A stretch of 64,000 bases of DNA, taken from PNAI01 sp035501735 (GTDB taxonomy: Bacteria; Pseudomonadota; Alphaproteobacteria; Rhizobiales; Xanthobacteraceae). The position numbers were made by a program, and so were the translations under genes. A model generated the notes under the pieces. The model was given only the letters and a program-made list of their open reading frames with translations. It ran no database searches and was not told the DNA's origin. The stretch covers positions 21,569 to 85,568 of the forward strand of contig DATJVR010000034.1 in NCBI GenBank assembly GCA_035501735.1, written 5' to 3'. Below are positions 50,995 through 59,981 of the stretch, one piece after another. Each line of letters opens with the position of its first letter. Position 1 is the first letter of the stretch.

Positions 50995-53228
50995 TGGATG
51001 CCAGGATGCCTGAGACCCTCGACCTTTCTTCGTTCGTGCGGCACGGCGCCAATGGTACCGCCCATATGGAGCTTGCCGTCGAGGGAGTGGGATGCGCCAG
51101 CTGCATTCGCAAGATCGAGAGCGGCCTCAGGCAGCTGCCCGGCGTCGTCGATGCACGGCTCAATTTCACCAATCGGCGGCTTGCCGTGGACTGGCACGAT
51201 CAGAAGATGACGGCGGGCGAGGTAATCGAAGCGTTGGCGCATCTCGGCTATCGCGCACAGCCGTTCGCGCTGGAGCGGGCGGAAGCGGATGAAGCGCGCT
51301 ATGCGCGTAAATTGCTGATCTGTCTCGCGGTTGCCGGCTTTGCCGCCATGAACATCATGCTGCTGTCGGTTTCGGTCTGGTCCGGGAACGTCACCGATAT
51401 GACACAGGAGACGCGAGATTTCTTCCACTGGCTGTCGGCATTGATCGCGCTGCCAGCGGCTGCGTACGCTGGTCAACCATTCTTCAAAAATGCCTGGCGG
51501 GCTCTTCGAATTCGTCAGCTCAATATGGATGTTCCTATTTCTCTGGCGGTGCTGCTCGCTCTCAGCATGTCCTTGGTCGAGACCATCAATCACGCCGAGC
51601 ATGCGTATTTCGATTCGGCCGTGATGTTGTTGTTCTTCCTGCTGTGCGGTCGCTATCTCGATCACGCCATGCGACGCAAGACGCGGGCCTTCGCCGGCAA
51701 TCTAGCCGCGCTGAAGGGGGAAATCGCCCATCGGCTCGACGCGAGTGGTGAATTGGTTGCGGTGCCGGTCGGTGCGTTGAAACCCGATGACCGGATCCTG
51801 GTTCGGCCGGGCGAGCGTGTACCCGCCGACGGCATCGTGATGGGTGGTACTTCCGAGATCGATTCGAGCCTGGTCACCGGGGAAACTGCGCGCGAGCCGA
51901 TCGCAGCCGGGGCGACCATCTACGCGGGAAGCATGAACTATTCGGGCACGTTGACCGTAAGGGTGACCAGCGCCGGTGCAAGCACGTTGATCGCGGAAGT
52001 AGAGCGGCTGCTTGAAAAAGCGGTGGCGGTAAAGTCGCGTTACCTGCGGCTGGCTGATCGTGCCGCGCGTCTGTATGCGCCGCTCGTGCACACTGCCGCC
52101 GCACTTACGGCGGTCGGATGGCTGATCGCCGGGGCCTCGATTCACGATGCCATCGTTACCGCGATCTCGGTGCTGATCATTACCTGTCCGTGTGCGCTCG
52201 CACTGGCCATTCCTGCGGTTCAGGTCGTCTCGTCCGGAGCTATGTTCCGGGCCAATCTCATTCTCAATTCCGGCGACGCCATCGAGAGGCTGGCAGAGGC
52301 CAATACAATCGTATTCGATAAGACCGGAACTCTAACGCTGCCGGAACCGAGGGTGGATAATGCCGCGGAACTCGAACCCGATATGCTGGAGCTTGCCGCT
52401 CGTCTCGCTCTGACCAGCCATCATCCGCTTGCCGCTGCCGTGGCGCGCGAGGCGCGCGAGCGTTTGCCCATCGAAGGTGCGATCGAGGAGCCGGGACAAG
52501 GTGTTCGTGCAATCGTCAACGGGCAAGAGGCGCGGCTCGGCAGTCCCGATTTTTGCGCGACCTCAGCAGCGCTCCGCCCAAACGTGAGTGAACCCGGCAC
52601 GTCGATCATCGCTTTTGCCTACGCCGGCCGTTCCATCCTCTTAGCTGTGCGCCAGAAGCTTCGTTCGGATGCGGCAGCCGTCGTCCGTGCGCTGGCAGCT
52701 CGCGGGTTCGAAATCCACATTCTTTCCGGCGATCGGCCGGCGGCAGTTGAACCGATCGCAACCGCGCTCGGCATCACAGCGTGGCGTGCCGGGCTCAAGC
52801 CGGCCGATAAGATTGCCGCGATCGAGGCCCTCAAAGCTGCGGGTCGCCGTGTCCTGATGGTCGGCGACGGTCTCAACGATGCACCGGCGCTTGCATCCGC
52901 CAACGTCTCGCTCTCCCCGATCAGCGCGGTCGATATCACGCAAACGCATGCTGATGCGGTGTTTCTCGGGGAGCGTCTCGCGCCGGTGCTTGATGCGGTA
53001 ACAATTGCAAGAGGCGGGTATCAGTTGATGCTGCAGAATCTCTGGCTGGCGGCGATTTACAACGCCATTGCCGTCCCCATTGCCATCGCCGGATTGGTCA
53101 CTCCGCTGGTCGCAGCGATTGCGATGTCCGGTTCTTCGCTGATCGTGACGCTCAATGCACTGCGCGCCCGTGGGAAATCTCGCACAAAGCCCGTCGTCGC
53201 TCTCGAACCAAAGGTCGTTCCGATATGA
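50994..53228 (+). CDS. ccoI: Copper-exporting P-type ATPase for cbb3 assembly (CcoI/FixI)
   Basis: A 744-aa P1B-ATPase. The N-terminal HMA domain has the Cys pair in GVGCASCIRKIE (about residues 35-46). The membrane metal site is TCPCALALAIP, the phosphorylation site VFDKTGTLTLPEP and the hinge MVGDGLNDAPAL. Unlike the P1B-5 ATPase at 3.8 kb this is the Cu(I) type. It delivers copper for the CuB centre. Start overlaps the ccoH stop (TGATG). Confidence 0.95.
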   Translation: MDARMPETLDLSSFVRHGANGTAHMELAVEGVGCASCIRKIESGLRQLPGVVDARLNFTNRRLAVDWHDQKMTAGEVIEALAHLGYRAQPFALERAEADEARYARKLLICLAVAGFAAMNIMLLSVSVWSGNVTDMTQETRDFFHWLSALIALPAAAYAGQPFFKNAWRALRIRQLNMDVPISLAVLLALSMSLVETINHAEHAYFDSAVMLLFFLLCGRYLDHAMRRKTRAFAGNLAALKGEIAHRLDASGELVAVPVGALKPDDRILVRPGERVPADGIVMGGTSEIDSSLVTGETAREPIAAGATIYAGSMNYSGTLTVRVTSAGASTLIAEVERLLEKAVAVKSRYLRLADRAARLYAPLVHTAAALTAVGWLIAGASIHDAIVTAISVLIITCPCALALAIPAVQVVSSGAMFRANLILNSGDAIERLAEANTIVFDKTGTLTLPEPRVDNAAELEPDMLELAARLALTSHHPLAAAVAREARERLPIEGAIEEPGQGVRAIVNGQEARLGSPDFCATSAALRPNVSEPGTSIIAFAYAGRSILLAVRQKLRSDAAAVVRALAARGFEIHILSGDRPAAVEPIATALGITAWRAGLKPADKIAAIEALKAAGRRVLMVGDGLNDAPALASANVSLSPISAVDITQTHADAVFLGERLAPVLDAVTIARGGYQLMLQNLWLAAIYNAIAVPIAIAGLVTPLVAAIAMSGSSLIVTLNALRARGKSRTKPVVALEPKVVPI

Positions 53229-53398
53229 CCGTGCTCGTTTATCTGGTCCCGATGGCGCTGATGCTTGGTCTTATCGGACTAGCGGCATTCGTCTGGTCGC
53301 TCAAGAGCGGCCAGTATGACGACGTTGAAGGCTCTGCCATTCGCGTGCTTTCCGATGACGACATCGAGCAGCCAGATCGGAATGAAGAACTGCACTGA
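53225..53398 (+). CDS. ccoS: cbb3 oxidase assembly protein CcoS (FixS)
   Basis: A 57-aa single-helix protein (LVYLVPMALMLGLIGLAAFVWSLKSGQYDDVEG in parts) ending in an acidic tail. W-x-x-x-SGQ-(Y/F)-D-D is the CcoS signature. Needed for cofactor insertion into the oxidase. ATGA overlap with ccoI. Last gene of the fixGHIS unit. Confidence 0.94.
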   Translation: MTVLVYLVPMALMLGLIGLAAFVWSLKSGQYDDVEGSAIRVLSDDDIEQPDRNEELH

Positions 53399-53424
53399 AT
53401 TGAGCTTAGTATCGACGTGGGCGG

Positions 53425-54054
53425 TTAGTCCTTCTGGAACGTCAGCCGAAGCGCACAGCTATCCTCGCCATCAGTTTGGAGTTGGACTTTGACCCACGCC
53501 GGACCGAATTCACGCCATGCTGCGGCAATAAAACCAATGTCACCGTGCCCGCCAATGACACTGTGGGTGCCGACAGTCAGAACATAATACTGCGATGTGC
53601 TGCCAGGAAGCGAACGCCATTCTAGGGTGTTGGGCTTCATCACATCTTCCGGCCTGAGTTGCGGAGAAAATGATCCGTAATGCGTCTCGAAGGTTCGAAG
53701 CAGATCTTGAAACCTTCGCTCGCATTCAGAGGACGGCCTAGACGTCAACAGCTCGGTAAAACTGATGCTCTTCAGCTTCTTGTCCGCATCAAAATAGACG
53801 CCTGCATGAAAGTCGTGACCCTCGATCCTGGTTGGCGCAAGGGCAGTCATGTAATGAATCGATCCATCCGGTAACGATTTCAAATCCGACCACGAAGTAT
53901 CGGGCAATGCGCGTATCTGCTCCGGGGTCATCCCGAATCGGTAATCTGCCCATCCCGGCAGCGTCGTTTCGGCCGCCGCAGCCATCGAGAGGCCGAGACC
54001 GACGGTTGCGGCGATCGGTAGCCCGGCTCGTCCCATCGCATGAATTGGATTCAT
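53425..54054 (-). CDS. Secreted protein of unknown function
   Basis: A 209-aa protein with a signal peptide (RAGLPIAATVGLGLSMAAAA). The mature part begins ETTLPGWADYRFGMTPEQIRALP; WADYRFGMTPEQ-type starts occur in small periplasmic proteins whose role is unknown. Two Cys (SECERR and EDSCALRL) may form a disulfide. AGAGGGG precedes the ATG at 54054, which is favoured over longer frames for the signal peptide. Convergent with ccoS and divergent from the next gene. Confidence 0.65.
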   Translation of the reverse strand: MNPIHAMGRAGLPIAATVGLGLSMAAAAETTLPGWADYRFGMTPEQIRALPDTSWSDLKSLPDGSIHYMTALAPTRIEGHDFHAGVYFDADKKLKSISFTELLTSRPSSECERRFQDLLRTFETHYGSFSPQLRPEDVMKPNTLEWRSLPGSTSQYYVLTVGTHSVIGGHGDIGFIAAAWREFGPAWVKVQLQTDGEDSCALRLTFQKD

Positions 54055-54228
54055 GGCGCCCCTCTCTTGAATAAACACTACGCCGCTGAGCCGTTCCTGT
54101 TCCCTGATATGTCCTGTCCGACATTCCTCGGGTGGGTCTGGATCGAAATGATAGTGTTCTCCTAAAATTCCCAGAAACTGATACAAGTCGGTTTGCTATA
54201 ACCATGCCCGAGGGGCCCGACAGTATTC

Positions 54229-55302
54229 ATGACTCTAATCCTTTCCAATGATGATGTGGAGAAGCTCTTGACGATGCGCGAATGCGTCGAAGTTCTTGAA
54301 GATGTCTACATCGAATTGAGCGAAGGCCGCGGCGTAACTCGCATTCGTTCGGATTGTCTCGCTCCATCCGCGCGGAGTGATGCGCTCTATAGCTTGAAAT
54401 CCATGGACGGCGTTATCCCGAAACTGGGGATCGGCGCGGTTCGCATCGATTCCGATATCGTGACTTGGCCAAAACGAGGCAACAATGCCCGACGGGTCAA
54501 GGTGCCCGCAGCTCCCAATGGCCGATATGTGGGGTTGGTTCTGTTGTTCTCGTCCGCAAACGGCGAGCCATTGGCGATAATGCCCGACGGTGTGATGCAG
54601 CGCATTCGTGTCGGCGCGACCAATGGTCTCGGCATCAAATATCTTGCGCGTAAGGATGCGAAGACGGTCGGCATTCTTGGTTCCGGCTGGCAGGCCGGCG
54701 CCCAACTCATGGCGGCCTGCGCGGTGCGCAAGATCGAAAAGATCCGCTGTTTCAGTCCCAACCACCATCATTGCGAGGCATTTGCGCGCCAGATAAGCGT
54801 CACGCTCGGTGTTGAAATCGAACCTGTGCGCCATCCGGAAGAAGCAGTCGGCGCGGCCGATATCGTGATGTGCGCCACCAACTCCATCGACAACATTTTC
54901 TTCGCGCGCTGGATCGAGTCTGGCATGCATGTGAGTTCCATCAAGGTGCCAGAAATCGAGATTGCGGCGATCAAACGTGCCGATCGGGTCGTGATCCATA
55001 CGCACGATACGAAACCGTTGCACGTCACCACCAAGGACCTGGCGGTTCCGGAAATAGCCGAAAGCAAAGGTTGGGCGCTCGGCGAGGGAATTGACTTCAA
55101 AAGCGCGCCAACGTTAGCCGATGTGATTGCCGGCAAGGCCGCGATGCGCAGTTCGGATCACGAGGTCACCTGTTTCATCAATAATTTGGGATTGGGCTTT
55201 CAATTCGCGGCTGCCGGCGCAGTCGTATATCGCAAGGCGAAGGAAGGCGGTCTGGGCTACGATTTGCCGACCGACTGGTTTACCCAGGACGTTCATCCTT
55301 AA
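54229..55302 (+). CDS. Ornithine cyclodeaminase/mu-crystallin family protein
   Basis: A 357-aa NAD(P)-dependent enzyme of the OCD family. N-terminal substrate domain (LILSNDDVEKLLTMRECVEVLEDVYIEL) and a Rossmann domain with GILGSGWQAGAQL (about residues 145-157). GYRTGA-like region is RVGATNGLGIKYLARKDA. The family includes ornithine cyclodeaminase, alanine dehydrogenase, ketimine reductases and opine-type enzymes; this sequence is long for ornithine cyclodeaminase, and the substrate is unknown. It stands alone. Confidence 0.82.
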   Translation: MTLILSNDDVEKLLTMRECVEVLEDVYIELSEGRGVTRIRSDCLAPSARSDALYSLKSMDGVIPKLGIGAVRIDSDIVTWPKRGNNARRVKVPAAPNGRYVGLVLLFSSANGEPLAIMPDGVMQRIRVGATNGLGIKYLARKDAKTVGILGSGWQAGAQLMAACAVRKIEKIRCFSPNHHHCEAFARQISVTLGVEIEPVRHPEEAVGAADIVMCATNSIDNIFFARWIESGMHVSSIKVPEIEIAAIKRADRVVIHTHDTKPLHVTTKDLAVPEIAESKGWALGEGIDFKSAPTLADVIAGKAAMRSSDHEVTCFINNLGLGFQFAAAGAVVYRKAKEGGLGYDLPTDWFTQDVHP

Positions 55303-55449
55303 TGTCATGCCGTTTGAGCGTGGCAGATCAAAAAATTTAGATTTGGAATGAGCGCCTTCGCGTTCTGAGACGCGATGGCGTTTAACGTTAATTGCAAGCC
55401 GCCGCCCATCAGATTTTACGGATCGGCTAAAACATCATCGGGACAATTC

Positions 55450-55821
55450 ATGAGCATATTGCGTGGCGTATGCGCGCCGTTGGGCGCCGGTGTGATATTG
55501 GCCGCACTTGTCGGTGCGCCGATGGCCCATGCTTTTTTCGACTACGGTTCGCGTCCGCGCGCCTGGTGCGGATGGCAAATGCGTCAAGAGGTTTGGCGCG
55601 ATCCCGGCCCGGCTTTCAATCGTGCGGTCGAGTGGAAACGATATGGAACCGCAGCGCACGGACCCGCCATCGGAGTCATCGTGGTGTGGCCCCATCATGT
55701 CGGGAGAATCGTCGGTCGCGATGATCGGGGCAATTGGATCGTCCGTAGCGGGAACGACGGCCATGCCGTACGCGAGCGGGCGCGATCGCTGCGGGGTGTC
55801 ATCGCATTTCGCTTGCCATAA
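55450..55821 (+). CDS. Small secreted CHAP-like protein
   Basis: A 123-aa protein with a signal peptide (GVCAPLGAGVILAALVGAPMAHA). The mature domain has WCGWQMR near the start and GPAIGVIVVWPHHVGRIVGRD and SGNDGHAVRERARS further on; the single Cys and the two His regions resemble the Cys-His arrangement of small CHAP/NlpC-like cell-wall amidases frequent in Bradyrhizobium-type genomes. Whether it is active is unclear. ATG at 55450 is chosen for the signal peptide. Confidence 0.65.
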   Translation: MSILRGVCAPLGAGVILAALVGAPMAHAFFDYGSRPRAWCGWQMRQEVWRDPGPAFNRAVEWKRYGTAAHGPAIGVIVVWPHHVGRIVGRDDRGNWIVRSGNDGHAVRERARSLRGVIAFRLP

Positions 55822-55872
55822 GCGTCGGGCTATCTATAGCCGACAGCTTATCGCCCGGGTTGCAGCACCTGT

Positions 55873-56145
55873 TCAAGCCAGGGCCGCGAGGAGGATCCGC
55901 CGTAGAAAAACCTGCCCGGGGTTGTCGGCGCGCGACATCAGCCCGATCAAAGTGAGCCATTCCTCATCGCTCGCGCTGTTGACAAACTGACCGACAGACT
56001 GTGCGGCAAATTCGCCCGCGGATAAATGATTTTCAGCCGCGAGCGCGGCGACGCGGGCCGTGAGCGCAAGGTCATCAAGAGCGAAAAGCGTTTCGCTGGC
56101 AAAAACCTCGTCTTCGAGGCGAGCAATCACATCTCCGAGCTGCAT
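55873..56145 (-). CDS. Small helical protein at the end of the nar operon
   Basis: A 90-aa all-helical protein without signal peptide or Cys (MQLGDVIARLEDEVFASETLFALDD...). I do not recognise the family. It starts 13 bp after ppiC with GAGAG upstream, in the same direction, so it belongs to the nitrate reductase operon and may be an assembly or quality-control factor. Confidence 0.65.
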   Translation of the reverse strand: MQLGDVIARLEDEVFASETLFALDDLALTARVAALAAENHLSAGEFAAQSVGQFVNSASDEEWLTLIGLMSRADNPGQVFLRRILLAALA

Positions 56146-56158
56146 CGTAATGCTCTCT

Positions 56159-56989
56159 TCAGTTAACCCGCATGGCTTCGGCATTCGTCAGATCGATTCC
56201 CTCGATCCGTGCGGCGGTCGCGAGCCGCGCGATGTATTGCGCCAACGCTCGCCGCTGCACGCTCTCCTGCAAGTATTCGGCAATCCGGCCCGCCACCAGC
56301 TCGAACGGCAATTCGCGGCCCTCGTGCTTGCGCTCCAATCGAATGATGTGAAAACCGTAGCGCGTCGCAACCGGTTCGGGAGCAATCGAACCGGGCGCGA
56401 GCGTGAACAGGGCCTGTTCGAATTCGGGCGTGGTCTGACCCGCGGTAATCTGACCGAGATTTCCGCCCTGCGATGCCGACGAGCAGGCGGAATGCAACTG
56501 CGCCAACGCGGCAAATCGTTCGGGGTGCGCGTGCAAAACGGCGAGCGTGGTCTCTGCGGCCGCTCGCGCCTGCGCATAAGCCTGAACATCGGCCTTGCTG
56601 GCTGCGAACAAAATATGAGCAGCCTCGTAAATGTCCGGAGAGCGGAACGACGGCCGGTTCTGTTCGTAATAGCGCCGGCATGTTTCCGTATCGGCCGTTG
56701 GGGTACGTACTTCGCGCTCGACAAGCGCGCGAACCGCCGCTTCCTCTTCGGTTTCGCGGCGGCCAGTCGCATCAGACAACGGGTCCGCCTCGACCTTCAG
56801 CCGACGCGCCTCCTGTAACAACAGCTCGCGCACGACCAATGCGCGCGCCGCGGCCTTCAACGATTCTGCCGGCGTGCGGGCAGGATGATGCTGAACCTCG
56901 CGGGCAATCATATCGCGCGGGATAGTGATGCCATTGACCCTCACGCCGTTTCCCTTGGGCAGAATTGATTGATGCACCGAGCGCGACAT
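56159..56989 (-). CDS. Parvulin-type peptidyl-prolyl isomerase (PpiC/NifM-like) of the nar operon
   Basis: A 276-aa protein. The N-terminal helical region (about residues 1-110, ALVVRELLLQEARRLKVEAD) precedes a rotamase domain (DIYEAAHILFAASKADVQAY ... GGNLGQITAGQTTPEFEQALFTL ... ATRYGFHIIRLERK). No signal peptide is visible, so it probably acts in the cytoplasm, as NifM does. It follows narI by 5 bp; ppiC-like genes in nar operons are common in alpha- and betaproteobacteria and are thought to assist nitrate reductase folding. Confidence 0.85.
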   Translation of the reverse strand: MSRSVHQSILPKGNGVRVNGITIPRDMIAREVQHHPARTPAESLKAAARALVVRELLLQEARRLKVEADPLSDATGRRETEEEAAVRALVEREVRTPTADTETCRRYYEQNRPSFRSPDIYEAAHILFAASKADVQAYAQARAAAETTLAVLHAHPERFAALAQLHSACSSASQGGNLGQITAGQTTPEFEQALFTLAPGSIAPEPVATRYGFHIIRLERKHEGRELPFELVAGRIAEYLQESVQRRALAQYIARLATAARIEGIDLTNAEAMRVN

Positions 56990-56994
56990 CGCGG

Positions 56995-57726
56995 TCACTC
57001 CGCAGGGATTGCATGCGGCTGCTGACCGGCGAGGCGACCGTTGCGCCTCGTTCGCACCACTTGGTAGCCGCGGCGACCGAGATACCAGATCGGTGCGCTC
57101 CAGACATGCACGAGACGGGTGAATGGGAACACCAGGAAAATCGTCATGCCGAGGAAGAGATGCAACTTGAAGATCGGATGCGCATCGGCGATGAGCGTGG
57201 AGACGCCGGGTTGCAGCGTCAGAATTCCCTGGGCCCAAGTCATGAACTTCACCATCTCATGGCCGTCGAGGTGCCCGAGCGACACAAAGATGGTGGCGAG
57301 GCCCAGGATCAGCTGCGCGTAGAGCAGCAGCAGAATTGCAATATCTCCGAACGACGATGTTTTGCGGATGCGCGCATCGAACAACCGCCGATGCACCAGC
57401 AGCGTGGTCCCGACAAAGCACATCACGCCCGCGACACCTCCGACGATGATCGCCATCCATTGTTTGAACGTGTGCGAGATACCGAGAATGTCAAAAACCC
57501 AGATCGGCGTGAGCAGACCGATGAAATGACCGAGGAAGATGACGAGGATGCCGACGTGAAACAGGTTCGAACCCCACATTAACTGCCGGCGGCGCAGCAA
57601 CTGGCTCGATCCGCTCCGCCATGTGTATTGCTCGCGGTCGAAGCGCAACAGGCTTCCGACCAGGAACACGGTCAGGCAAAGGTAGGGATACCAGCCAAAC
57701 ACGATGTAAGTCAGTGTCTCGCGCAT
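56995..57726 (-). CDS. narI: Respiratory nitrate reductase gamma subunit NarI
   Basis: A 243-aa membrane cytochrome b with five helices. The N-terminus LTYIVFGWYPYLCLTVFLVGSLLRFDREQYTWRSGSSQLL contains the conserved first heme region, and HLFLGMTIFLVFPFTRLVHVWSAP carries the C-terminal His ligands. It takes electrons from quinol to NarH. Follows narJ by 9 bp. Confidence 0.96.
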   Translation of the reverse strand: MRETLTYIVFGWYPYLCLTVFLVGSLLRFDREQYTWRSGSSQLLRRRQLMWGSNLFHVGILVIFLGHFIGLLTPIWVFDILGISHTFKQWMAIIVGGVAGVMCFVGTTLLVHRRLFDARIRKTSSFGDIAILLLLYAQLILGLATIFVSLGHLDGHEMVKFMTWAQGILTLQPGVSTLIADAHPIFKLHLFLGMTIFLVFPFTRLVHVWSAPIWYLGRRGYQVVRTRRNGRLAGQQPHAIPAE

Positions 57727-57735
57727 AGTGCTCTC

Positions 57736-58461
57736 CTACGGGCGCGGCATCGTCGGCCGGGCGGGTGTCTGAGCCATGCCCGGCGCGGGCCGGCGGCCGG
57801 CGCGGATTTTCTCGATCAAGCTGTCCTTGCAACTGCCGCCGGCGCTCGGCCCGAAATTGACAGGCTCATCTTCCCAGGCGGCATCGAGCGCTGCGAAATC
57901 GGAGGGATCCGGATCAGGCTCTGCCAGCAGGGCCGAGACAACATCGGCCTTGGGCTTTGTGGCCGCGAGATGCACAAGCGCGCGGAACACAGCCTCGTAA
58001 GACGATTGACGCTTACGCAGCCGATCCGCGAGCGCTGCGAAGACGTGCGCGGGCTGTCCGAGCAAGTCGTAGGCCTCGGGGCGCGGGCGGGTAGATAGAA
58101 ATTCCAGGAAGAGCGGGACGAAATCCGGCAGTTCGGCTGTATCGATTTCGAGCCCGCCATTTTCATACAGCGTCTTGAGATCGATCATGGCCTGGCCGCG
58201 GTCGCGGCTCTCGCCGTGCACATGCTCGAACAGATGCAGTGACAGCGAACGGGTGCGGTCGAACAACAGCACATAACGCTCCTGCAGGTCATAGAGATCG
58301 CCGCTCGTGATTTCCTTCAACAACAGATCCAACTGTCGCCGGATTGCGGTCGGCAGCAATGCTTCTTCATTCATCGCCTGGGCGAGTTCCGGAATCGCCG
58401 TCTGGATTTCAGCGGTGGGATACGTGAGCAGCACCGAAAGCGCCTTGAACGTCCGCGTCAT
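57736..58461 (-). CDS. narJ: Nitrate reductase molybdenum cofactor assembly chaperone NarJ
   Basis: A 241-aa TorD-family helical chaperone. MTRTFKALSVLLTYPTAEIQ and RYVLLFDRTRSLSLHLFEHVHGESRDRGQAM are NarJ signatures. It binds the NarG N-terminus until cofactor insertion. The ATG at 58461 overlaps the narH stop (TGATG); upstream in-frame starts lie within narH. Confidence 0.95.
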   Translation of the reverse strand: MTRTFKALSVLLTYPTAEIQTAIPELAQAMNEEALLPTAIRRQLDLLLKEITSGDLYDLQERYVLLFDRTRSLSLHLFEHVHGESRDRGQAMIDLKTLYENGGLEIDTAELPDFVPLFLEFLSTRPRPEAYDLLGQPAHVFAALADRLRKRQSSYEAVFRALVHLAATKPKADVVSALLAEPDPDPSDFAALDAAWEDEPVNFGPSAGGSCKDSLIEKIRAGRRPAPGMAQTPARPTMPRP

Positions 58462-59981
58462 CACATGACCTCCATCGGGGTCTTGGCGCGCTTGGGCGTA
58501 CCGAACAGATTTGTTTGGGTCTCGCCGCCAGAGCAGCCATTGCCGAAAGTAAAGCCGCACGAGCCGCGCAGGTCGTAGGCGTCCTCATCGATCTCGCGGT
58601 GCGCGGTGGGGATGACAAAACGATCCTCGTAATTGGCGATCGCCATCGTCTGGTACATATCCTCGATGGCGAGACCGGTAAGGCCGACGCGCTTTGCGAT
58701 ATTCTCATCGATCACGCCGTCGATAGTCTTGGCTCGCATATAGGCGCGCATGGCCAGCATGCGCTCGAGGCCGCGCGCGACGGGCTCTTCCTTACCGGCC
58801 GTGAGAAGATTGGCGAGATACTTGAGCGGAATACGAAGGGATCGCACGTCCGGCATCTCGCCGTCGTGACCAATCTTGCCGGCAGCGGCGGCCGACTGGA
58901 TCGGCGACAGCGGCGGCACGTACCAGACCATCGGCAAGGTGCGGTATTCCGGATGGAGAGGGAACGCGACCTTCCACTCCATCGCCATCTTCCAGATCGG
59001 CGATCGCTGCGCCCCTTCCAGCCAGCTTTCCGACAGACCGTCGGCTCGCGCCTGCGCGATCACCGCAGGATCGTTCGGGTTGAGGAAGATGCCGAGCTGC
59101 GCCTCGTAGAGATCCTGCTCGTTCGGGACGCTTCCTGCCTCCTCGATCCGGTCTGCGTCATAGAGCACGACGCCGAGATAGCGGATACGGCCGACGCAGG
59201 TTTCCGAGCACACCGTCGGCTGGCCGGCCTCGATGCGCGGATAGCAGAAGATGCACTTCTCGGATTTGCCGCTCGACCAGTTGTAATAAATCTTCTTGTA
59301 CGGGCAACCCGACACGCACATGCGCCAACCGCGGCACTTGTCCTGATCGATCAGCACGATGCCGTCCTCTTCGCGTTTGTAGATCGCGCCGGACGGGCAC
59401 GCCGCAACGCACGCCGGATTGAGACAATGCTCGCACAGCCGCGGCAGGTACATCATGAAGGTGTTCTCGAACTGGCCGTAGATTTCCTTTTGTACGCCAT
59501 CAAAATTGTAGTCCTGCGAACGTTTGGAGAATTCACCGCCCAAAATTTCTTCCCAGTTCGGACCCCACTCGATCTTTTCCATGCGTTCGCCGGTGATCAG
59601 CGAGCGCGGTCGCGCGGTCGGCGAGGCCTGCAGCTCCGGCGCTTTTTGCAGATGCTCATAATCGAAGGTGAAAGGCTCGTAGTAGTCGTCGATCTCGGGC
59701 AGATCGGGGTTGGCGAAAATCTTGGCCAGCACACGCCATTTGGATCCGATGCGCGGCTCGATCTTGCCATTGCGCTTGCGGCGCCAGCCGCCATTCCAGC
59801 GATCCTGGTTTTCCCAATCCTTCGGATAACCGATGCCGGGCTTGGTCTCGACGTTGTTGAACCAGGCGTATTCCATACCTTCACGGTTGGTCCATACGTT
59901 TTTGCAGGTGACCGAGCAGGTGTGACACCCGATGCACTTGTCGAGATTCAACACCATTGCGATTTGCGCGCGGATTTTCAT
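58461..59981 (-). CDS. narH: Respiratory nitrate reductase beta subunit NarH
   Basis: A 506-aa iron-sulfur subunit. Cysteine motifs in order: CIGCHTCSVTCKNVW (about residues 16-30), CEHCLNPACVAACPSG, then CRGWRMCVSGCP, where Trp replaces one Cys as usual for the NarH [3Fe-4S] cluster, and CIFCYPRIE. It transfers electrons from NarI to NarG. 4-bp overlap with narG. Confidence 0.97.
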   Translation of the reverse strand: MKIRAQIAMVLNLDKCIGCHTCSVTCKNVWTNREGMEYAWFNNVETKPGIGYPKDWENQDRWNGGWRRKRNGKIEPRIGSKWRVLAKIFANPDLPEIDDYYEPFTFDYEHLQKAPELQASPTARPRSLITGERMEKIEWGPNWEEILGGEFSKRSQDYNFDGVQKEIYGQFENTFMMYLPRLCEHCLNPACVAACPSGAIYKREEDGIVLIDQDKCRGWRMCVSGCPYKKIYYNWSSGKSEKCIFCYPRIEAGQPTVCSETCVGRIRYLGVVLYDADRIEEAGSVPNEQDLYEAQLGIFLNPNDPAVIAQARADGLSESWLEGAQRSPIWKMAMEWKVAFPLHPEYRTLPMVWYVPPLSPIQSAAAAGKIGHDGEMPDVRSLRIPLKYLANLLTAGKEEPVARGLERMLAMRAYMRAKTIDGVIDENIAKRVGLTGLAIEDMYQTMAIANYEDRFVIPTAHREIDEDAYDLRGSCGFTFGNGCSGGETQTNLFGTPKRAKTPMEVM

